Made by a program: the position numbers and the translations under genes. Below, one piece after another: positions 38,246 to 49,050 of a stretch of 64,000 nucleotides of DNA (positions within the stretch are counted from its first letter, which is position 1; each line of letters begins with the position of its first letter). Under the pieces are notes generated by a model that worked only from the letters and a program-made list of their open reading frames with translations, did not search any database and had not been told where the DNA came from. Where the stretch lies: contig NC_065532.1 in assembly GCF_020184175.1 (NCBI RefSeq), positions 49,000,287 to 49,064,286 on the forward strand, given 5' to 3'. Source of the DNA: Aphis gossypii. Lineage: Eukaryota; Arthropoda; Insecta; Hemiptera; Aphididae.

Positions 38246-40256
38246 TTTTTTTTATTGCCTTACTGATCGCTTTTTGTTTTCAGAATTCTGAAACAAACTA
38301 TCTACAATACTAAAGTATATAAATGTATAACACACGCAACAGCGGTTAATAATTTTCGACTACGCTTAATAATATGTTATTAATGTATAAATGAGAATAA
38401 AATTTAAGACAGATTTAGCACATTAGGTTCATAATAGTTTTTTTTTTGTGTTATTTGTAGGATTTATAGTCATGAAGTGTTTGTATCATAGTATATTATA
38501 GATAACAATAAAACTTATTTTCAAAATTTAATTGCTTTTATTTAAAAAAAATATATATATATAAAACAATGATGACAACTTTTTAATAATAATACAGTTC
38601 AACACTTATTTTACTACAACTCGCATGATATAATATACAGTCTATTTTCAAATAGCTACTAAGACTTACAATAATAATGCTACAGAATTTATAAAAAAAT
38701 CATTTTATTGTTAAAAAATTTAATAAATTTCTAAACCCAAAGCTTACCGGAAATTTCATAGCTATTTCAACAATGATAACAAACACAAAAAATAACCCGA
38801 ACGTAACTTAAATAACTGCTATGACTAGTAAAATGTTTGTTTAGTAATAGAAAAAATTTATACCAGTGACATAACTTCTATAGATCACGATGTATAGGTG
38901 GATAGTGAATGGCCTCGCCTAACCTTTAGTGGTGTGGGCGGAGATGGAGGAACTTAATAAAAGAGGTCACTTACTCATATTCAATCTATAGAAAATAACA
39001 AGAATAATTTCAAATAAATAAAATTGAATGGGTTTACAAAACATTAATTTGGATAAATCGAAAAATGCATTAGTCATTAATTTTAAAATATCTCTCAGGA
39101 CATTTTTTTGTTCAGAAAATTCGTTCTAAACGCTCACATAATGTAATGTCATAATGATAATAACTAGGTACTGGAAAATTAAATCTAAATGATCATTTGG
39201 AGAGATTGTTTTTATATTACCTAATAGTTTATTATTATTATTATTATTATAATTCACGTACACATACACATATATTTGTGTATAAACAATTTTTATATTA
39301 TCACATGTTAGAAAAATTACAAAATAGTGTTTAAAAAAGTTAAAACATAAATGTTGTAATCCAGAATTAATTACTAATACTCAAATACTTTTTATTTTCA
39401 AATGTATATCTTTAACAAGCTATCCTCAACTGGCTCAACTACATTAAGAATTTTCTTATTGACATTATAATGTGTCACCGTTTGAATTTTGAAAGGAATT
39501 TAGCTTATATATATCGGTTCTATTGACCAAACATCAAATAAACTATCTACAGTTATATCCAATCAAAATAAATATTTTATTTCTGTTACAACGATGCAAA
39601 ATTAAAAATAAAATGACAATTTTTCGTGAATCAACATGTGCGTGTTAAAAAGTAAATACCTAATAAAAAGTATGCTTTACCTCTGTGAAATACGGATTTA
39701 TTGAATCTGTTGACGAAAATTATATAAAAATTGTGGATTTATATAGGGTTATCCGTTTTATATTATCTTTATATTTATAATTATAAGTAATTTTACACGG
39801 TGTTGCTAGTGACAAATTAAATAATTCCAATAAATTTATCCTGTCTTAAACTCTGTTAAATATAAACTACCTACCTACGCATATTATTTTTAACTTTTAT
39901 TTGAGTGATTTTGACCTTATTATTTAATCATTTCTATAAAATACAGGTCTAAAATTGTATCTAATCATATAAAAACTATTTTTATACCTAATATATTTAA
40001 TTTTATATTCAACAGCCAACTGCTTTTTTTTTATTAAGTTTTTATCCAGCGTTTTTTATTATAATTGTTGTTTATTTATTTGTTTCATACACATAAAAAA
40101 ATATTATTTTTCTGTATAGTGAAATGAAAAGTGGTCTAGTCGCGATTTTCGGTAAATTATAGTATTAATAATTACACCCGGTAAACATATTTTCTAGTAC
40201 ACATTTTTATAACACACTTGTATTATTTTTTTAAGCTTAAATTGAATTATTTTAGA
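38246..40256. other. AT-rich non-coding sequence
   Basis: An (ATT)n tract occurs at about 39230-39250. CAGTGACATAACTTCTATAG at about 38874 may be a decayed hAT end. Nothing else recognised. Confidence 0.5.
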
Positions 40257-40755
40257 AGAAGGTACAGGGGCGCCCGCAGAAAATCAGCTCAGTGGGTGCA
40301 AATTGAAATGCATGTTACATATTTTACATAAATTTACTTTATTATATAAACATAACTCAAAATTTAATGCAAAAAATTATGAAAATTATGAATCAAATAG
40401 TAGAGGAGAGTGTTACTTGTTTTCGAATATTCTCGATTATCGAGCGTGGTAATTCCCGTATATTTTGTTCTGACATCTAAATATAAATATATAGTCTAGA
40501 TAGTAGATATAATAATAATTATACCATACACAGTGACACAGTGTATAAGAATATACTAAATATCGTCATAAGACATAAGGACATAATATTATTCTGTGAA
40601 AATTTACCTTACGTGATTATTGGTTTTTAGAAAAAAAATCAGAAAAAAATTGAATATATTATAATATAATATAATTATTTTTTTGTATATTAAAAAATCT
40701 CAGTGGGTGCAATAGCACCCACTGGCCCCTCTCTGCGGGCGCCCCTGAGAAGGTA
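40257..40755. mobile_element. Complete hAT-type MITE with perfect 8-bp TSD
   Basis: The element spans 40265-40747 (483 bp). Its ends are exact inverse repeats, CAGGGGCGCCCGCAGA and TCTGCGGGCGCCCCTG, and it is flanked by AGAAGGTA on both sides (40257-40264 and 40748-40755). An 8-bp TSD and CAG…CTG ends are diagnostic of the hAT superfamily. The motif CAGTGGGTGC recurs at 40290 and 40701, the latter forming a 10-bp hairpin with GCACCCACTG at 40715-40724. The AT-rich interior has no coding capacity, so it is non-autonomous. The perfect TSD suggests a fairly recent insertion. Confidence 0.92.
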
Positions 40756-41275
40756 TCTACTAAAAATTGTATTGAAGTTAAAACTACAAATTATATATTA
40801 TACATGTTATTAGTTATTATAGTTATGTCAGTATGTGATATTTTTATTTATAATGAAATAATGTATACACTGTATGCATAATTACAAACTGTAATAAGAG
40901 TATTATTATTACTTATTTTATTTAGTTTTAGTGAGTATTACTATTTAATAACATTAATTACAAATATCAAAACTATTTCATTGAATTACTTCTCAAACGA
41001 TAACGGTAACGCCATCTGTTGCCGTTATCGCCTATCATCCAGAAATACTATAATTTGGTATTGTTATCTTAAAAATAAACTATCAATTAATAATATTATT
41101 TATTTTAAAATTTAGATTTTTTAAAAACCCCTGTCACTTTTAATATTCACTGAAAATGACAACATTATGACTTTTATAATTGTTATACTCTACAAAATAT
41201 AATATTATCAAACACTGAACATTCGTCATGATGTACACAAGTTGTCGGGACCCGAGTTTTAATATACGTAATACT
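40756..41275. other. AT-rich non-coding sequence
   Basis: Nothing recognisable. Confidence 0.5.
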
Positions 41276-41314
41276 ATTGATTATACATGTACTATTATAC
41301 TATGTATAATCAAT
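41276..41314. repeat. Perfect AT-rich hairpin
   Basis: ATTGATTATACAT (41276-41288) pairs exactly with ATGTATAATCAAT (41302-41314) across a 13-nt loop, and pairing continues outward for a few bases with mismatches. It may be a tiny fold-back or a miRNA-like hairpin. Confidence 0.6.
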
Positions 41315-41559
41315 GGTAATACCTACAATTATTATTATTTAATTAAACTACTTGTGGTTGGTTTACACTGATACCTAATATACTTAGTCTGGAAACACTG
41401 ATGAGTGACCACTTCTCACCAGAAAAAAAATTATTTGTGCAAATAACAATATATTATTTTATCAATAAACAAGGAAAATTTTTAAGTAACGTGCTGTTTG
41501 TCTAGAGTCTAGACCCTCAACGATAGTCCAACTCATATTTTCATAATATTTTTAATTAC

Positions 41560-41872
41560 TTCTTGATGCAGTTAGCCGAGTAACAGCTACAATGCACCAT
41601 GATTACATACTCGACGGTCAAGGCACACGTTCCTTACAGAAAACACGAAAAATGTTTATACCCAGTACGTACGGGCTACGCGTATTTAGTACCTACCTAC
41701 AGAGTCTATTTCCACATATCCTTACCGGACCTTACTCCGACGAAGGCGTGTTTCGCTCGCCGATATAGCGCGTATAAACTTAAATAATGTAAACTAAAAA
41801 CGCAAGCGTACGATACGTCGCATACTACACGTCGCGTGCGATACGCGTCCATGTCAAACGGACCTAAGGTTA
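41560..41872. other. CpG-rich flank of the inverted MITE copy
   Basis: CpG-dense sequence (ACGATACGTCGCATACTACA, CGTCGCGTGCGATACGCG) resembling promoter DNA. The 62-codon frame at 41599-41787 has no domain. Confidence 0.3.
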
Positions 41873-42595
41873 GACGTTAGCAGGGGCGAGTCGTAAGGGG
41901 AGACTTCGAGACTGCGTCTCCCCCTTGAAAAAAACCAGTTACTTATAAATAATAATTAATTAAAATAAAAATGCATAAAAATATTTTTATTTGAATTGAA
42001 AATATATTATATAATTTATATCGTTTTGTTTATTATTATAAATTAAAAGCCACAAAGTCTAAAACCTATAAATAGTTATTTTAATAGAAATGCTATTTTA
42101 ATTTTTTCGACAATTCGACGACAGTGACGGTTGCCGTTACAGTGAAACTGCCGCCCGACAGTTTCAATTATAACAATATTATATAAAATGGTACGGCTGG
42201 TTTGACGGAGGGCCGGAGGGGGCCAGGGAGAATAAGCTGCGTATTATAGACGCTAATGAAACTGGGTTCACGACAATAATATTGCCGTACCGTAGTTATA
42301 TTGTCGTCTTCATAATTGAACGTATTTTTAAATTATAACCCGTTTTCTACAGGCATACTATCTTCTATCTGATATTTATTATATTATTTGTAATTATTTT
42401 AAAAATGCAAAAAAACAAAATAATAGACTTTTTATTAACTAGTGGTTAACTAAATATGTAATACTGTAATATAATTAGTTTATCAATTAAAAAAGTTTTT
42501 CTTATTCGTTGTTGTATGTAGTATTGTAATTTAATATGTTAAATAATTTTAAGTCTTCCCAGAATATTAACTCACGAGCCGCTACTGGACGTCAG
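41873..42595 (+). mobile_element. hAT-type MITE, family A, uninterrupted copy
   Basis: The element spans 41881-42587 (707 bp), beginning CAGGGGCGAGTCGTAAGGGG and ending CACGAGCCGCTACTG; the inverse of that end, CAGTAGCGGCTCGTGAGT, is an imperfect match to the start. Flanks are GACGTTAG (41873-41880) and GACGTCAG (42588-42595), an 8-bp TSD with one mismatch. The interior includes a conserved GC-rich core (GGAGGGCCGGAGGGGGCCAG) shared with the inverted copy at 50034-51398. No transposase is encoded. The mismatched TSD suggests an older insertion than the other copy. Confidence 0.88.
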
Positions 42596-43079
42596 ACGTA
42601 TAGACTGATGATTAGTGATTTTATTTATTTCTTTAAAAATAACTTTTCTCTTCGACGTATTATAGGTACATAAACAGATGACCCTACCACTATAGCGATA
42701 ACTATAATACATATTATTTAATTAAGAGGCTCCTACAAATAAAGCGACCTGCCTCTATAACTATTAACTACACCACCAAAATCGTATAAAAATCGAGCAA
42801 ATAAAAAGGAAAGTTAATTTAGAAAAAATGGAACCATACGTCATACCTATGTATACCTATCTGATACATGCGTATGGGAACGTGTGGCAAAGCACGCATG
42901 CTAAATTATTACGATATTATAGATAGGTACTTATTAGGTAATAGTTGGCATTGTTAGCGAATAATATTTGTTATCATAATATTGATAGAGCATTACATGT
43001 ATAACAGCAACGATATTAATAATAATAATAACTAATAAGTTATAAGAGTACAATTAATAAACATTAAACAGTACCTATT
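42596..43079. other. AT-rich non-coding sequence
   Basis: Nothing recognisable besides TATA-like motifs at about 42785. Confidence 0.5.
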
Positions 43080-43700
43080 TATGCGATTCCTTTCTCGGTG
43101 ACGAACTGACTATTGAACTCCGGTTTGAGGTTAAGCGAAGACCGTAGACCAATTGAGGGTTGACAATTATTGACATTTGACAGCGACAGTGGTCCCGCAA
43201 GTGATGACGTACCCACGCGGGTAAATCATCAGCCGGCCTATTTTCTTAGCACTTTACGAATGACGTACGATGCGTAACGGACACGCCACACCAAAAACGG
43301 TCGAACGATATTATACCGATCGAGACGGTAAACGGTCGAAATCGGACAAAGGCGCGCGACACAAGTGTTTCGATCGTACAAAGACGTGATTTATCGAAAT
43401 CGTCGAGAGATACGATGGGCCGACAACCGCTAAGCACAACGTACAAGTCGTATAAAAATCCGAGAAAGTCGCCGACGCGTATAAAAGCGACGGAGCCGTA
43501 ATTCGACGAAGGTCATACGCGGAACTGACTCGGCAATCGTCTTTGACACAGACGGACGCATAGCATTGGAAATGACCGTTGACACCGCGGTAGATTATAG
43601 ATCACCTGTAACTAGGTATAATAATCTACCGTGGTTGATACCGCAGCAAGGTGATGGTGTGGTAAAGAGCGGTCTGTATAATTATTATCATGCAGGTACT
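43080..43700 (+). promoter_or_regulatory. CpG-rich island with two TATA-like boxes
   Basis: Within a CpG-rich block, TATAAAAATC (43451-43460) and TATAAAAGCG (43480-43489) are both followed by GC-rich DNA, and an initiator-like GGTCATACG lies at 43511-43519, about 34 bases after the second box. A 15-bp near-perfect hairpin follows at 43584-43635. No coding exon was recognised; the 66-codon minus frame at 43246-43446 looks like a shadow of high GC. Promoter of an unknown transcript is plausible. Confidence 0.35.
43584..43635. repeat. Near-perfect hairpin
   Basis: ACCGCGGTAGATTAT (43584-43598) pairs with ATAATCTACCGTGGT (43621-43635), 14 of 15 positions canonical and the other a G:T-type change, loop 22 nt. 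Confidence 0.7.
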
Positions 43701-44322
43701 TGTCATTCGATAACACTGCAGCAGAATCTAAACATTACAATGTAGTACTGTTAATGCATGTCGTACACGAGTGAAAAATTAGTGTCTGACGTGTCATCTG
43801 CGTTATTGAAAACGCAATAATAGTATTTAAACTTGTGATTTTAAACGTGATGTATAGTATAATAATAATAATAATAATAATATCTAATCTAATATTGTAC
43901 AATTTTGTTTGTTGTAACTTGGTACCTATTTACGTTTTTATGTATTTTCAATATTTTTCTAAAACAAAATAAAATATTATAATACATTATAAATAATCTA
44001 CATATTTTAAATTTTCCCCAAACATTTTTGTTATTTGACCTTTAAATTATATAGCATCCCTTGCCCTTTTTTACCAGTCCACGCTTGAGCCTGAACAATG
44101 ATAGATCGAGGTTTGCAATTTACACGGTACATTCGTACTGAGATCTATAAAGAATTCTTCATAGATCATGCATTCGTACATTCGGAAAAGATCTGATATA
44201 TTGTCGGCACAGTTCTCCAATGTCCCAGACACCGTCCAGCTATTAAACATTAATTTTCTGTTTTGGAGAAGTGATTGTAAATTTAGTATTTTACATCACT
44301 GCTATAGCGGGAATACGTCGAT
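43701..44322. other. Non-coding flank of the P-like element
   Basis: An (AAT)n tract lies at about 43861-43881. The remainder has no recognisable feature. Confidence 0.5.
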
Positions 44323-45858
44323 GCTCAATACACCGAGATAGATAAGAATATACTGGAGCGCGGACTATGATAGTATGATGTAAAAACGGGCCGACGTATT
44401 TTTCGTTACCCCCACTCCTGTATGGCAAGAAATTGAACTTCCATACCAATAACATTGAAAGACTACACATTTTAACTTGACACAACTCTGGGATAAATTA
44501 TCGTATTACGTTAACTTTGGTATCAAAATTTTTGTTTTTATGTGTACTTCAAACTTATATTTACAAAATATAAAAATAAAAACTCTGAACAACATTTTTA
44601 TTAAAAACAAAATTGCCCACGCTGTAGTATAAATAGTATAATACTCATCACGCGATACCATATTATAATTTATATTATTTAATGAAATTAATATTAAAAA
44701 TATAATTTTAATAATTTTATTATAATGAATCTTGAAAAAAAAAGCCCCGTACCAACTAAATACATTTTTTTTAAATTGTATTATGTACCTTTGTATCAAC
44801 TTAATTATGTAACACTTTTTTTGACATAGGTATTTATAATATATATTATATAAAATATTCGTTTAATAATTTGTAACTACTTTTATATCATAATAATATT
44901 TAATAAAATAATACACCAAATATTTTAAATTATAGGTATAAAATATACATTTGAAGTATCTATAAGAGATTAATCATAATAAAAATAACATAAAATAAAA
45001 TAGATGTCATTCGTATATAGTTTTAAAAAATGTTTAAGGGTGGTAAAAAATTTCATATAATAGAAATAAATAAAAATAATTATCATAATAAAGGCATTGT
45101 TTTCTGATGTTGTGGCTAACTATTAGAAATATTAGACTACTATTAGAAAATCTAATACCTACACTTATCTCATGCATAGTATTCACTATTTTTGTTTTGT
45201 GTATTTACTAATAACATGTTTTACATTTTATTAATTATATAAGGTAATTGAGACTTTAAGTTAATTTCCATATAAAAATGGTTTTGTCATGTTCGGCCTT
45301 TAAATGTACAAAGAGTTGGAACAAGGAAAGTAAATTAAAATCTATTCAATTCCATAGGTGAATAATATATTATCTAATTATTATATTTTTAATTTAATGT
45401 AGATGGTCTTGATAAATATATTTTTAATTTTTTAATTTAAAATCATGCTGTTTATTGCAATTAATAGGTTCTATAACTATTGTAATAAAATATAAATTAG
45501 TATCCAATTAAAATTTAAAACCCTAATTTTAATATCTAGATTCCCACTCAAAAAACCTGAGTTATTACAAAAATAAATAAAAATGTTCAGAGTTTTTATT
45601 TTTATTTTTTGTAAATACAAGTTTGAAGTACACATAAAAACAAAAATTTTGATACCAAAGTTAACGTAATACGACCATTTATCCCAGAGTTGTGTCAAGT
45701 TAAAATGTGTAGTTTTTCAATGTTATTGGTATGGCAGTTCAATTTCTTGCCATACAGGCGTGGGGGTAACGAAAAATACGTCGGCCCGTTTTTCGTAACA
45801 TACGAGCATAGGCAAGTCCGCGCTCCAGTATATTCTTATCTATCTCAGTGGCTCAATA
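44323..45858 (+). mobile_element. P-superfamily-like element with long TIRs and a THAP exon
   Basis: The element spans 44331-45850 (1,520 bp) and is flanked by a perfect 8-bp TSD, GCTCAATA, at 44323-44330 and 45851-45858. Its terminal inverted repeats start CACYGAGATAGATAAG and run about 270 bp (44331 to about 44600, and about 45580 to 45850) with high identity. Between them lies a THAP-domain first exon (45278-45357). THAP domain, 8-bp TSD and CA-starting ends together point to the P superfamily (P/THAP9). The rest of the transposase is missing, so this is an internally deleted, non-autonomous copy. The TIRs are much longer than the 31 bp of the canonical Drosophila P element. hAT is the alternative, since it shares the 8-bp TSD. 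Confidence 0.82.
45278..45357 (+). pseudogene. THAP zinc-finger N-terminal exon of a P-like transposase
   Basis: ATG at 45278 opens MVLSCSAFKCTKSWNKES and ends …IQFHR. This fits the start of a THAP domain: M, then the first two zinc ligands as C-x4-C (residues 5 and 10), then the conserved [FH]-H-[RK] position just before the usual FP. The exon ends at CATAG|GTGAAT, a plausible donor at the place where many THAP genes have their first intron; the next codon would be a stop if unspliced. The later ligands (C-x2-H), the AVPTIF motif and the catalytic domain are absent from the element, so it cannot make an active transposase alone. Start choice: the only ATG in frame, directly before the motif. 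Confidence 0.75.
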
Positions 45859-46330
45859 TGACTACACTGATAAGTGAGATACGGTCGTCAATATTATACA
45901 CGACGTCGTGATACTATAAAAACAATTATTGGTAAAAACTAATAACAATAAAAATTAGTAAAAATACCGCACAACCCGCATACATACCTAAAATACAAAA
46001 TTATTAGAGCGGACGATAAAACAGGAAGTGCGGGTATGCGGAAGTGCGGTACCCGACGCAATTTCCGCGGGACAACCGCGGATGGTGTACCAGGGTCGTA
46101 TGCACTGGTGCGATTGATATACGAACGTTGCCGACCGCTCCGACGATTGCAGTATAGTACCGACCATAGAATTTTCACAAACGAGTCCGTCGTGTACCAG
46201 GACCCCATGATCTAGTGACGTAAGGCTCGCATACGGCCGCTACACCATCACTATACACGACGGCGACGGTTTCGAACGCAGTAATAATTTTCTCCCCCAT
46301 ACATCTAAAACATTACTATTAGATTCCATT
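45859..46330. other. CpG-rich flank right of the P-like element
   Basis: A CpG-dense block at about 46000-46270 (GTACCCGACGCAATTTCCGC, CGACGGCGACGGTTTCG). The 89-codon minus-strand frame here has no recognisable domain. Together with 43080-43700 it may be one CpG-rich region now split by the P-like insertion. Confidence 0.3.
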
Positions 46331-46343
46331 GTTTCTAATAATG

Positions 46344-46560
46344 TGAACGTATTGATTTAACGATGATGTTTTTTTTTTGTATTTATCGCCCGTTTTTTGG
46401 GACAGTAAAAATATTTTGATTTTAAACATTACTACTTTTCTAGTGACTAGTGAAAAATTGGTTTTAGTTGGTACTTCAGAGGATCAAAAACAAACAATTT
46501 CCAGTAATTTTAAATTTTTGTTTTCGTCAAAAATTAACTACCGTATAACTAGCTGCCAAA
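46344..46560 (+). repeat. Aphid repeat sub-family fragment
   Basis: GTGAACGTATTGATTTAACG and the following GGGACAGTAAAAATATTTTG resemble the repeat copy at 21953-22420, in the same orientation. The 63-codon frame in it is not a gene. Confidence 0.5.
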
Positions 46561-46599
46561 TAAATTAATTTAATAGCAGTATAAATAAATAATAAAATA

Positions 46600-46895
46600 T
46601 GACTAACAGATAGTCTTCGCTCCGTATTGTTTTTCGTATGCAATAATTAATCATTGAATTCAAATACTACGGACAACACATACACTCGGTGACTTTTTTT
46701 CATCATTATCATTACATATTATTATTATTGGTTATTTTATCATCTTGACAGTAAGCTTAGTACGAAAAATATAAAAAAAAGCGAATAAGTGGGTACCGCT
46801 CTGCTGAACATTAGGTGCCGTATGGATCATTATTAATTATTTCGTATCATTGAATACGAAAAACGATTCTGAACGAAGATAATTTGTCAGCCTAG
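46600..46895. repeat. Imperfect inverted repeat (fold-back) at the repeat boundary
   Basis: AGATAGTCTTCGCTCCGTAT followed by TGTTTTTCGTATGCAATAAT at about 46608-46648 is repeated in inverse, with changes, at about 46845-46895 (ATACGAAAAACGATTCTGAA, CGAAGATAATTTGTCAG). The arms enclose about 200 bp including GTGGGTACCGCTCTGCTGAA, another sequence I associate with this aphid repeat. Confidence 0.55.
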
Positions 46896-48694
46896 GATAT
46901 AATTTCGAATGGTTGATGAAAAAGGTGGTTTATGTTTTAATGGCCTGAATACATCAGAATTTAAGTTTTTTTTATAATTATTATAAGCTAAACTTATGGA
47001 AAATCTAGTATTGAATTTTCTACTCTTAGCTACTAATACAAAAAAATTTATGAATTATATCTACAAAATAATTTGCAAATATTCATTGTTATGACGAATT
47101 TTTGTCAATATTTGAACTTTAAATGCTAATAAAAAATAAATTATACATATGTATTCTTATAATTTTTTAATCACTATTATAATAACTTATGAGAAGCTTT
47201 GTATAAAATTTACAAGTATTTTGACTCGGCCAAAAAAATTTTATGGACACTCCAAAAAAAATTTTTCAGAAAAATTGAAAATTTCAGTTGTCTATAAATA
47301 GCTCAAAAAAGTCAAAATATTTTGAAAATTAAACCATGTAAATAAAATGCTAATTCAAATAACTGGTAAAATTTTCAAGTATCTACGACTTATACTTTTT
47401 GAATAATAACAAATATTTAAAATCGTTTGAGGATAAATCGTTATCGTTACGCTATTTCGTTAAAATTTAAAATTCAAACGCACTTAAAATTTTTCCTATA
47501 ATGATGCTTCGAGTTTTCTCTATAGATACTTGAAGGTAAACTTATGGAAAACTTAGTGTTGTATTTTTAATCCTTAGTTATAAACACAAAAAATTTTATG
47601 ATTTTTCAACTTCAAATAATTTGCAAATATTCATGCTTTTGACGAATTTTTGTAAATATTTGAACTTCAAATGCTAATAAAAAAAAATTGTGCCTATGTA
47701 TTCTTATAATCTATAAATAAATAAATATAAATAGCTCAAATATAGTCTATAAATAGCTCAAAAAAAGTCAAAATATTTTGAAATTTAAATCACGTAAAGA
47801 AAACGCGAATCTTAATAACTGGTAAAATTTTCAAGTATCTACGACTTATACTTTTTGAATAATAACAAATATCAAAAATCGTTTGAGGTTAAACTGTTAT
47901 TTAACGCGGTTTTGTAAAAATTTAAATTTCAAACACTCATAAAAATTTGTTGTCTGAATCCGGTAGAGTTTTTTTAACAGATATTTGAAGAAAAATGTAT
48001 AGAGAACCTTGTACCAAATTTTCAAAACTTAGTTATAAAAGAAAAAAATTTTATGATTTTTCAACTTCAAAATTACTTGCAAATTTTCGCGTTTTCGACA
48101 GATTTCGTAAAAATTTGAACTAAAAACGCTTATAAAAAAAAATTATGACAAACGATTTTTAATTTTTTTTAGCTACATTAAAAACAACTTATAAGGAACC
48201 TTGTATTAAATTTTCAAAGCTTTTTGGTCATCCAAAAATTTTTTATCGACACTTAAAAAAAAAATTCTCAAAAAAATCGAAAATTTCAGTGGTCTATAAA
48301 TAACTCAAAAAAAGTCAACATTTTTTGAAAATTTAACTATATACGGATACCACTGACATTAACATTTGGTGAAAATTTCAAGTATTTTCAGTGATTAGTT
48401 TTTGAATTACAACCATAAAAAAAAATCGATTTGGTCGAAAATTGGTTTTGCGTAAAAATTGCCGTTTTTCCGTCATTTTTTTTTGTTTTTCTCGATTTTT
48501 TTGAAAACTGTTGGAAAATGTTAACTTTTTACCTCTATAATGCACCAAGGATATTCACTTTTACATCGGAAACCACCCCCATAGTTTGAAATTGGAGCAT
48601 TATTTCGACTAGTTATGCTGTACACAGACATAAAAAAAAAAAAAACACACATCATTGTAAAATCAATACATTCATCACTTCGTTCAGAATCTAA
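46868..48694 (-). repeat. Long aphid interspersed repeat with internal tandem periodicity
   Basis: The unit starts GATTCTGAACGAAG (46868) and ends CTTCGTTCAGAATC (about 48694), i.e. it has short inverted ends. Inside, a block is repeated three times with divergence: AACTGGTAAAATTTTCAAGT occurs at 47361 and 47817 and a related form at about 48362; CTTATGGAAAAYYTAGTRTT occurs at about 46993 and 47535. The period is thus about 460-545 bp. There is no coding capacity. Similar pieces lie at 21953 and at the right window edge. The class of the element is unclear to me; the ends and lack of ORF suggest a non-autonomous DNA element. Confidence 0.7.
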
Positions 48695-49050
48695 AAAATA
48701 TTTTTAACGTGAATTTTTATTTTAACAATAAGTTAAAGAGAAAAGAATATGCATAATAAGCCTAGGAGGGGGGGATATATCAACTTAACTCCATCATGAC
48801 CACGAATCTACATTGATTATAAATTGTAAATAAGTAATAGTTGAGTATTTATAAGCAATGATTCAACTCATTATGGTCATAAATTATAATTATAGCAGCA
48901 TATTACTCATACCCACTGATGTAGTATACAAAGATTCGAGATAAAGGGTACGAGTAGTTTTTCTACAAATTCAGAGTACCTATTTATAGTACTGATTTCA
49001 TTAGATAATGCTCGTATGGATGCACAATTAATTATTATTATTATTATTAT
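48695..49050. other. AT-rich non-coding sequence
   Basis: Ends in an (ATT)n tract at about 49029-49050; nothing else recognised. Confidence 0.5.

Noticed and set aside
45690..45911. 73-codon plus frame and the related 64-codon minus frame at 44291-44485 with similar proteins
   Set aside because: Their similarity is explained by the two arms of the P-like element's terminal inverted repeat; they are not paralogous genes.
46377..46568. 63-codon plus-strand frame
   Set aside because: Lies within a fragment of the aphid interspersed repeat, whose other copies are non-coding.
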